From NCBI GenBank assembly GCA_002698985.1, contig PAAY01000072.1, positions 1 to 50,819 of the forward strand: a DNA stretch of 50,819 nucleotides, in the 5' to 3' direction. Position 1 is the stretch's first letter; each line of letters begins with the position of its first letter. Both the position numbers and the translations under genes were made by a program. Below the pieces are notes generated by a model, which was not told the origin of the DNA, made no database searches, and saw nothing but the letters and a program-made list of their open reading frames with translations. The stretch is from Saprospirales bacterium (GTDB lineage Bacteria > Bacteroidota > Bacteroidia > Chitinophagales > Saprospiraceae). Below are positions 43,374 to 50,819 of this stretch, piece by piece.

Positions 43374-43711
43374 AACCTCTCTTTACATCCCCTCCCTCAA
43401 GGCTATACACCCAATCTCCCCCCAGTGACATGCGGATGGCAGACTTTGCGTTTGCCGAAGTTCAAGAAACAAAGACTCACTGAACATGACCAACATTTAC
43501 CCACATGCCTGGGGAGTGTCTCTGCTCCCAACCCGTATATCTGGCTCCGGCCACGGGTTTCAGTTTTCCGACGGAACAAGCATGGTATGCAATGAAGTCA
43601 CAAAGCGCTGAGTGCTTTGCTGGCTTTTCTGTGTTTTGGGTCCATGTGTTCGTGAACAGTGATTTGATAGCTCCAACTCTCATTTAACCACCTCCCTCGA
43701 ATTTAAAGACT
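43374..43711. other. Intergenic region, 338 nt
   Basis: No gene, terminator or TAnnTTTG box recognised. Two opposite open frames in 43477-43687 mirror each other and look non-coding. Confidence 0.55.
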
Positions 43712-46700
43712 ATGAAATCCTGCATCCACTTCACCGCAAGATTGGCACTCACCGCGATCCTGATACTGATCATCGGTGCCCGGGATTCATTCGCTCAACT
43801 CGAACTTCGCGTGGGCAAGCTCTCCGACGGGGAGACTTATGCTGTTTACGTGCAGCCCGATTCGACCATCAGTCCGAGCGGAAGTACAATTACCGGTACC
43901 GGTCAGATCACCCTGGTGGTGCCGGCGGGCTTTACGTATTCCAATTTCACCAATGTCTCCGGCATTTGGTCCATCAACTCGGTTGTACACTCACCCATCG
44001 AGAACCCTGATTACGATTACATCTCGGTGGGATTGTCCGTTGACAACGGCATTAGTTACGTCTCTGGAACGGAGACCATGCTCTTCAAGCTGAAACGGAC
44101 TTCTGATTGCAACGGCGAGGTGCACCTCATTGCCGACGACGATCCTTTCAACATTTTGCCCAACTCTGTGGGCACCAACCCGGGCAACGACCTGAGCGTG
44201 ATTGACATTGGCACTCCCGGTTTGCCTTCCTATTTCTATACTGGAATTTATGGCTATGCCTTTTCCTGTGATGACTCTGACCTCGATGGCATCCTGGATG
44301 AAGTGGAGGATGCCAATCACGATGGTATCGTTGACGCAGGTGAGACAGACCCTTTCAATGCCGATTCCGATGGTGACAACATCGAGGATGGCGTGGAAGA
44401 CGCCAACCACAACGGCCAGGTGGATGCTGGCGAAACGGATCCCACGGACAAGTGCGATCCGAATGCGACGTTTGCCGAATGTGATTTCGACGGCGATGGC
44501 GACAACAACATGACCGACCTTGACGACGACGGCGACGGTGTTGCCGACGTTGATGACATAGATGATTTCAACAAAGACAGCGACAGCGATTTCGACGGCA
44601 TCAGTGATGACGACGAGACCGGCAACGACGGCGTTTACGATGCCGGCGTTGACAGCGATCCGCTGAATCCATGTGATCCCGATCCCAACGCCCTGGCCTG
44701 CACCGGAACCGATGCAGATGGCGATGGCTTTTACGCCAATGTGGCCTCGGGTGATCCGCTTTTCGATTCCGATGATACCAATCCTTGTATTCCCTTAGCG
44801 GCTTCGCCGCAATGCGATTTTGACGGCGATGGCCTCGTCAATGCCGACGACGATGACGACGATGGCGACGGTGTCAGCGATCAATTTGACCTTGATGCCT
44901 ACGACCCCTTGAGTGATTCCGATTCTGACGGTTTGATCGACAGCCTGGAAACCGGCAACGATGGCACTTACGATGCCGGTGTGGACACCAACCCGCTGGA
45001 TGCCGACACCGACAACGACGGCATCGCCGACGGTGTGGAAGACCTTGACCAGGACGGCGAAAAGGGCCTGCTGGAAACCGACCCGCTGGTGGCCGATACC
45101 GATGGGGACGGCCTGCTGGACGGTGTTGAGGATGCCAACCAGAACGGCCAGCTGGATACCGGGGAAACCGATGCACTGGACCCATGTGATCCCGTGGCCG
45201 TCTTCCCAACTTGTGATTTTGACGGGGACGGTCTGATCAACAGCGAGGATCCTGACGATGACAACGACGGCGTGGCCGATGATTACGACGTAAAAGATTA
45301 CGATCCTACCAGCGACAGCGACGGTGACGGAATTTCCGACAATACGGAGACAGGCAATGACGGATCTTACGATCCTGCAACCGATTCAGATCCGCTGAAT
45401 GCCTGCGACCCGAACCCGAGTGTGGCAGCCTGCTTTGAGGAGGATGCCGATGGCGACCTTTTCTACGGCAATTATCCCGTTACCCATCCCAAATACGATC
45501 CGGATGACAATGATCCTTGTAATCCGAACATTGCCGCCGGCAAGTGTGACTTCGACGGCGATGGTATCAAAAACTCTTCAGATTCCGACGATGACAATGA
45601 CGGCGTAGCCGACCTCTACGATGCCAATGCTTACGATCCCACCAGCGACAGCGACGGGGATGGCCTGGCTGACAACGTGGAAACGGGGGGCGACGGTGAA
45701 TTCAATATCGGTGCAGATACCAATCCACTGAACGACGATACGGACAACGACGGCATCAAAGATGGAACGGAAGATGCCAACCAGGATGGCGTCAACGATC
45801 CGGATGAGACTAACCCGCTGGTAAAGGACACCGATGGTGACGGCCTCGATGACGGCGTTGAGGATGCCAACAAAAATGGCGTGGTGGACGCCGGAGAAAG
45901 CGACCCATTGGATTACTGCAGTCCTGACAATACATTGCCGGCATGTGATTTCGACGGCGATGGCCTCACCAACGGCGCCGACAATGACGACGACAACGAC
46001 GGTGTGCTGGACAACTCCGACGCCGATCCATTCGATCCAAACAGCGACAGCGACAACGATGGCATCACTGATGTGGTAGAAACCCACGGCGATGGTGCTT
46101 ACAATCCGGGTGTTGATACCGATCCGCTCAATGACGATACTGACAGCGACGGCATCAAAGACGGCGTTGAAGATGCCAACCAAAACGGCAACTTCGACCT
46201 GGGCGAGACCGACCCGCTCAACAACAATACCGATGGCGACCTCTTGCCGGATGGCGATGAGGACATCAACCACAATGGCCTGGTGGACAGTGACGAGAGT
46301 GATCCCCGTGATCCCTGCTCACCTTTCTCCACCGGTATTCTCTGTAGCAGCGCCGACAACGACAACGACGGCTATTATGCCGATTTCCCGGTTGGCGATC
46401 CACTCTATGATCCCAACGACAATGATCCTTGCGTGCCCTCTGTTTCTTCGCCAACCTGTGATTACGATGGCGATGGCATCGTGAACCAGAACGACCTGGA
46501 CGATGACAACGACGGGGTGAACGACCTGAGTGACGTCCAGGATTACAATCCAAACTCCGACAGCGACGGCGACGGCATTTCTGACAATGTGGAAACCGGT
46601 GGTGACGGACAGTACAACGCCGGAGTTGATACCAATCCGCTAGACAGCGATACCGATGACGATGGCATTGCCGACGGTGTGGAAGATGCCAACCAAAACG

Positions 46701-49700
46701 GTACTGTGGATGCTGGGGAAACCGATCCGCTCAGCACCGACAGTGACGAGGACGGCATTGCCGACGGAACAGAGGATGCCAACCACAACGGTACGGTGGA
46801 CGCCGGTGAAACCGACCCGACTGACAAATGTGACCCCTACACCAATTTTGCTGAGTGTCTGCCAACGGATGCCGATGGTGACGGCTACTTTGCTGACTAT
46901 CCGCCCACAGACCCGGCTTTCGACTCAGATGACGCCAATCCTTGTGTACCGGACATTACTGCCGGAACCTGCGATTTCGATGGCGATGGCGTGGTGAACC
47001 AAAACGACTTTGACGACGATAACGACGGCGTTGCCGATGCAGATGACGAGGATGCTTACGATCCGAACTCTGACAGCGACGACGACGGATATACCGATGA
47101 CGAGGAAACCGGTTTTGACGGAACCTATGATCCGGGAACCGATTCCGACCCACTGGATCCTTGCGATCCAGATCCGAACACCACGGCTTGCATTGGTACG
47201 GACGAAGATGGTGACGGCTACTTCTCCAACTTCAGTTCTGACGATCCGCAATACGATCCGGACGATGCCGATCCTTGCGTTCCAAACCACACCGTAGGTC
47301 TCTGCGACTTCGATGGTGACGGCACCATCAACAGCGTGGACAACGACGACGACAACGACGGTGTGAAGGACATCAACGATGCGGATGCCTATGACCCGAA
47401 CTCCGACAGCGATGCAGACGGCATTGCCGACAATGTGGAGACCGGTGGCGACGCACAGTACAATGCCGGTGTGGACACCAACCCATTGGACAATGACACC
47501 GACAACGACGGCATCTGGGATGGTGTGGAAGACGCCAACCAGGATGGCGTTCACGATGCCGGAGAAACCAATCCGCTGGATTCTGACAGCGATGATGACG
47601 GCCTCTCGGACGGCGCAGAAGATGCCAATGCCAACGGCGTGGTGGATGCCGGTGAGAGCGATCCGCTGGATGCCTGCGATCCGAACTCCACATTCTCTTT
47701 CTGTGATTTCGATGGTGATGGGCTCACCAATGACGTGGATACAGACGACGATGCTGACGGCGTTGCCGATGCGGATGATGTGGACGACTACAACCCGGCC
47801 AGCGACAGCGACGGCGACATGATTGCCGACAGCACGGAAACCAACAACCTTTCCGATCCGCTGAATGCCTGTGATCCGAACCCGTCGGCCGGTAACTGTA
47901 CGCCCGTTGACAATGACGGCGACGGCTATGCGGCCAACTACCCGGCTTCTGATCCAAACTACGATCCGGACGATGCCGATGGCTGTGTGCCTGACCCATC
48001 TGTCGGAACTTGCGACAGCGACGGTGATGGTGTGCCCAACCTGCAGGACACGGACGATGACAACGACGGTGTGGCCGACGTGGACGATGTGGATCCATTC
48101 GATCCCAACTCCGACAGCGACGGCGACGGCATTGTGGACGACGTGGAAACGGGTGGTGACGGCCAATACAATGCCGGCACGGATACCGATCCGCTGAATG
48201 CCGATACCGATGCCGACGGCTTGCCCGATGGCGTGGAAGATGCCAACCAGGATGGTGTTCACGATGCTGGTGAAACCGATCCGCTGAACCCCGACACGGA
48301 TGGTGATGGCGTTAATGACGGCACCGAGGATGCCAACCACAACGGTGTGGTAGATGCCGGCGAGAGCGATCCGCTGGATCTGTGCGACCCGGATGCCACC
48401 CAGCCAACCTGTGATTTCGATGGCGACTTCATCGCCAACAACGTGGACACCGACGACGACAACGATGGTGTGGCCGATGTTGACGATGTGGATCCCTATG
48501 ACCCCAACAGCGATACGGACAACGACGGTGTGGCCGATGTGACTGAAACCGCCAACGACAGTGATCCGCTCAATCCTTGTGACCCGGATATCAATAGCGG
48601 AGCCTGCTCCGCAACCGATAACGACGGCGATGGATATGCCGCCAACTATCCCTCGTCGCATCCGCAATACGATCCGGATGACAACGATGCCTGTGTGCCC
48701 GACCACACCAGCAACGCCTGTGACTTCGACGGTGACGGCATTCCGAACGGAACCGACCCAGATAACGACGGCGACGGTGTGACCGACAACTTTGACATCG
48801 ACAATTTCGATCCGAACAGTGACACGGACGGTGACGGTATCACCGACGTGGTAGAAACCGGTGGCGATGGTGCATACCATGCAGGTATCGACACGAATCC
48901 ACTGGATGATGACACCGATAACGACGGTATTCTGGACGGTGTGGAAGATGCCAATCAAAACGGCCAGCAGGATACCGGTGAAACCAATCCGGTGGATTCT
49001 GACAGCGATAACGACGGCCTGAATGACGGCGTGGAAGATGCCAACAAGAACGGCCAGATCGATGCCGGTGAGAGCGATCCGCTGGATGCCTGTAGCCCGA
49101 ATGCCACATTCACCTTCTGTGATTTCGACGGCGATGGCATCAACAACGATGTGGATCCCGATGATGATGGCGACGGCGTTGCCGATGGCCCGGATGCCGA
49201 TCCTTTCGATCCGACCAGCGACAGCGACAACGACGGTGTTTCCGACATCGATGAGACCACCAACGGCTCAGATCCGCTGAATCCCTGTAGTCCTGCTCCG
49301 ACGGGTCCTGATTGCAACGGCTCTGTGGACAACGATGGTGACGGCTACTTCAGCGATGTGGTTCCTGCCAATCCGACTTATGACCCGGACGACGCCGATC
49401 CATGTGTGCCTTCCAACACCGTTGGCGTGTGCGACTTTGACGGAGACGGGCTGATCAATGACGTTGACCCGGATAACGATGGCGACGGCGTTGCCGACGG
49501 CGACGATGACGATCCTTTCGATCCGCAGAGTGACAGCGATGGCGACGGTTACGCTGACATCACGGAAACCAACCAGGGAAGCAATCCAATGGATGCCTGT
49601 GATCCGATTCCGTCAACGCCTGACTGTGTTGGCTCAACGGACAACGATGGAGACGGCTATTTCTCCGACTCCAACCCGCTGAACCCGACCTACGACCCGA

Positions 49701-50819
49701 ACGACAACAATGCTTGTATACCTGATGCCACCGTTGGGCTGTGTGATTTCGACAACGACGGTTTGGTCAACAACGATGATTCCGACGATGACGGAGACGG
49801 CGTAGCCGATGTTGACGACGCCAATGCTTACGATCCAAACAGCGACAGCGACGGTGACGGAATTTCTGACATCAGTGAAACGAATAGTGGCACCGATCCG
49901 CTCGACGACTGCGATCCGGATGCAACCGCTGCCCACTGTGACTTCGACGGTGACGGGCTGGCCAACAGCGACGATTCCGACGACGACGGTGATGGCGTGG
50001 CCGATGTTGACGACGCCAATGTCTTCGATCCGAACAGCGACAGCGACGAGGACGGCCTGTCCGATATCGACGAGACCACCAATGGCTCAGACCCGCTCGA
50101 TCCGTGTGATCCGGTGCCGACGCAGGCCTACTGCAGCCTCATCGATGACGACAATGATGGCTACATCGCCAATGTTGACCCATCGGATCCGACTTATGAC
50201 ATCGACGACACCGATCCCTGCGTGCCCAACCAGACGGTGGATGCCTGTGACTACGATCAGGATGGCATGACCAATGGTGTGGACCCGGATGATGACAACG
50301 ACGGTGTGGATGACGTGGACGATGTGCAGCCGTTCAACCCGAACAGCGACAGCGACGGCGACGGTTTGTCAGACCTCGATGAGACGACCAACGGCTCTGA
50401 TCCGCTGGATGCCTGCAGCCCCGATGCCACGGGTGACGATTGCGACTTTGACCAGGATGGCACCATCAACAGTGCGGATTCCGACGATGACAACGACGGT
50501 GTAGCTGACGTTGACGATGCCGGTCAGTTCGATCCGAACAGTGATACGGATGGCGACGGCCTGACAGATATAGACGAGACCACCAACGGTTCTGATCCGC
50601 TGGATGCCTGCAGCCCTGATGCTACGGGTGATGATTGCGACTTTGACCAGGATGGCACCATCAACAGTGCGGATTCCGACGATGACAACGACGGTGTGGC
50701 CGACGTTGACGATGCCGGACAGTTCGATCCGAACAGCGACACGGACGGCGATGGTCTGACAGATATAGACGAGACCACCAATGGTTCAGATCCGCTGGAT
50801 GCCTGCGATCCCGACGCCA
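43712..50819 (+). CDS. Giant Asp-rich calcium-repeat (thrombospondin type 3-like) surface protein, 3' end outside window
   Basis: The ATG at 43712 begins a signal peptide (MKSCIHFTARLALTAILILI...SFAQ). The frame then stays open to the right edge: 2369 codons plus one base. Residues 29-190 are the module also found in the T9SS protein at 13966-14808. From about residue 190 on the protein is a continuous run of DxDxDGxxD calcium loops like thrombospondin type 3 repeats: CDFDGDG, DDDNDGVADVDD, DPNSDSDGDGI.D, GVEDAN.NG..DAGE(T/S)(D/N)PLD. About nineteen C-D-x-D-x-D-G headers occur. Spacing is about 400 and 310-330 nt in alternation in much of the array, with two steps near 513 nt, and about 195 nt at the end. 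The last three 195-nt units (from 50354, 50549 and 50744) are nearly identical. Such proteins are calcium-stiffened adhesins or stalks. A T9SS tail is expected beyond the edge (inference). Confidence 0.92.
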   Translation, partial: MKSCIHFTARLALTAILILIIGARDSFAQLELRVGKLSDGETYAVYVQPDSTISPSGSTITGTGQITLVVPAGFTYSNFTNVSGIWSINSVVHSPIENPDYDYISVGLSVDNGISYVSGTETMLFKLKRTSDCNGEVHLIADDDPFNILPNSVGTNPGNDLSVIDIGTPGLPSYFYTGIYGYAFSCDDSDLDGILDEVEDANHDGIVDAGETDPFNADSDGDNIEDGVEDANHNGQVDAGETDPTDKCDPNATFAECDFDGDGDNNMTDLDDDGDGVADVDDIDDFNKDSDSDFDGISDDDETGNDGVYDAGVDSDPLNPCDPDPNALACTGTDADGDGFYANVASGDPLFDSDDTNPCIPLAASPQCDFDGDGLVNADDDDDDGDGVSDQFDLDAYDPLSDSDSDGLIDSLETGNDGTYDAGVDTNPLDADTDNDGIADGVEDLDQDGEKGLLETDPLVADTDGDGLLDGVEDANQNGQLDTGETDALDPCDPVAVFPTCDFDGDGLINSEDPDDDNDGVADDYDVKDYDPTSDSDGDGISDNTETGNDGSYDPATDSDPLNACDPNPSVAACFEEDADGDLFYGNYPVTHPKYDPDDNDPCNPNIAAGKCDFDGDGIKNSSDSDDDNDGVADLYDANAYDPTSDSDGDGLADNVETGGDGEFNIGADTNPLNDDTDNDGIKDGTEDANQDGVNDPDETNPLVKDTDGDGLDDGVEDANKNGVVDAGESDPLDYCSPDNTLPACDFDGDGLTNGADNDDDNDGVLDNSDADPFDPNSDSDNDGITDVVETHGDGAYNPGVDTDPLNDDTDSDGIKDGVEDANQNGNFDLGETDPLNNNTDGDLLPDGDEDINHNGLVDSDESDPRDPCSPFSTGILCSSADNDNDGYYADFPVGDPLYDPNDNDPCVPSVSSPTCDYDGDGIVNQNDLDDDNDGVNDLSDVQDYNPNSDSDGDGISDNVETGGDGQYNAGVDTNPLDSDTDDDGIADGVEDANQNGTVDAGETDPLSTDSDEDGIADGTEDANHNGTVDAGETDPTDKCDPYTNFAECLPTDADGDGYFADYPPTDPAFDSDDANPCVPDITAGTCDFDGDGVVNQNDFDDDNDGVADADDEDAYDPNSDSDDDGYTDDEETGFDGTYDPGTDSDPLDPCDPDPNTTACIGTDEDGDGYFSNFSSDDPQYDPDDADPCVPNHTVGLCDFDGDGTINSVDNDDDNDGVKDINDADAYDPNSDSDADGIADNVETGGDAQYNAGVDTNPLDNDTDNDGIWDGVEDANQDGVHDAGETNPLDSDSDDDGLSDGAEDANANGVVDAGESDPLDACDPNSTFSFCDFDGDGLTNDVDTDDDADGVADADDVDDYNPASDSDGDMIADSTETNNLSDPLNACDPNPSAGNCTPVDNDGDGYAANYPASDPNYDPDDADGCVPDPSVGTCDSDGDGVPNLQDTDDDNDGVADVDDVDPFDPNSDSDGDGIVDDVETGGDGQYNAGTDTDPLNADTDADGLPDGVEDANQDGVHDAGETDPLNPDTDGDGVNDGTEDANHNGVVDAGESDPLDLCDPDATQPTCDFDGDFIANNVDTDDDNDGVADVDDVDPYDPNSDTDNDGVADVTETANDSDPLNPCDPDINSGACSATDNDGDGYAANYPSSHPQYDPDDNDACVPDHTSNACDFDGDGIPNGTDPDNDGDGVTDNFDIDNFDPNSDTDGDGITDVVETGGDGAYHAGIDTNPLDDDTDNDGILDGVEDANQNGQQDTGETNPVDSDSDNDGLNDGVEDANKNGQIDAGESDPLDACSPNATFTFCDFDGDGINNDVDPDDDGDGVADGPDADPFDPTSDSDNDGVSDIDETTNGSDPLNPCSPAPTGPDCNGSVDNDGDGYFSDVVPANPTYDPDDADPCVPSNTVGVCDFDGDGLINDVDPDNDGDGVADGDDDDPFDPQSDSDGDGYADITETNQGSNPMDACDPIPSTPDCVGSTDNDGDGYFSDSNPLNPTYDPNDNNACIPDATVGLCDFDNDGLVNNDDSDDDGDGVADVDDANAYDPNSDSDGDGISDISETNSGTDPLDDCDPDATAAHCDFDGDGLANSDDSDDDGDGVADVDDANVFDPNSDSDEDGLSDIDETTNGSDPLDPCDPVPTQAYCSLIDDDNDGYIANVDPSDPTYDIDDTDPCVPNQTVDACDYDQDGMTNGVDPDDDNDGVDDVDDVQPFNPNSDSDGDGLSDLDETTNGSDPLDACSPDATGDDCDFDQDGTINSADSDDDNDGVADVDDAGQFDPNSDTDGDGLTDIDETTNGSDPLDACSPDATGDDCDFDQDGTINSADSDDDNDGVADVDDAGQFDPNSDTDGDGLTDIDETTNGSDPLDACDPDA
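50354..50819 (+). repeat. Near-identical 195-nt tandem units at the window edge
   Basis: Units start at 50354, 50549 and 50744 (195 nt, 65 codons each), with mostly synonymous differences. Each encodes DGDGL(S/T)D(L/I)DETTNGSDPLDAC..D followed by CDFDQDGTINSADSDDDNDG and VADVDDAGQFDPN. Recent duplication is indicated. Confidence 0.9.

Noticed and set aside
43477-43687. Two opposite small open frames before the giant gene
   Set aside because: They overlap on opposite strands, have no domain or signal, and no start context.
46925-48958. Long open frame of 677 codons on the - strand opposite the giant repeat gene
   Set aside because: It arises because the Asp/Gly/Asn codons of the + strand repeats rarely give stops on the complement. 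Its product is a Val/Ile/Gly/His run with no domain.
43712-50819. Frameshift in the repeat region
   Set aside because: The DxDxDG pattern stays in one frame from the ATG to the edge, and no stop occurs in it.

Overview
The window is from a member of the Bacteroidota, most likely the Saprospiria (Saprospiraceae/Lewinellaceae-like). Support comes from about ten type IX secretion (T9SS) cargo proteins with C-terminal sorting domains, a gliding-motility-type C-terminal domain, Bacteroidota promoter boxes (TAnnTTTG), few Shine-Dalgarno sites, and the arsenosugar genes. Most of the window is GC-rich; two stretches (21.2-24.5 kb and 26.4-27.5 kb) are clearly AT-richer.

Layout. 1-24.5 kb is mostly surface and secreted proteins on the + strand: the end of a DUF4331-like protein, a TPR lipoprotein, a 1973-residue CHU_C protein, an Asp-box (sortilin-like) propeller, T9SS proteins, a DUF3298-type lipoprotein, a subtilisin, a small membrane protein, a dicarboxylate/amino acid symporter and an AT-rich propeller protein. 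24.5-26 kb (- strand) holds the arsenosugar pair (ArsS plus its peroxidase-like partner). 26-32 kb holds a mosaic T9SS propeller protein with a relic tail upstream, an Alvin-type ferredoxin and an FG-GAP/ASPIC protein. 32-37 kb (- strand) holds an OmpA lipoprotein with a coiled-coil partner, an FMN reductase and paaABC (phenylacetyl-CoA epoxidase). 37-43.4 kb (+ strand) holds a divergent alpha-oxoamine synthase, chorismate synthase, a secreted esterase, ferrochelatase, tRNA-Lys and a gamma-glutamylcyclotransferase-like protein. From 43.7 kb to the right edge runs one giant Asp-rich calcium-repeat (thrombospondin type 3-like) protein, open at the edge after 2369 codons.

What stands out beyond the genes is in the spaces between them. 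Many gaps carry a short imperfect tandem array with a 7-10 nt period, a different word in most places, though some words recur (GGGATGA twice, TGAGACTN twice). Several dispersed palindromes also recur, including an exact 28-nt pair in opposite orientation and a 33-nt pair 26 kb apart. A 58-nt hairpin-bearing block lies on both sides of the mosaic gene at 26.4-28.2 kb, and a relic of that gene's own 3' end sits just before its start. This looks like repeat-mediated remodelling of surface-protein genes. The paa promoter carries a clear inverted-repeat operator that resembles the PaaR box as I recall it.

All calls come from reading the sequence and translations by eye; no database search was run.
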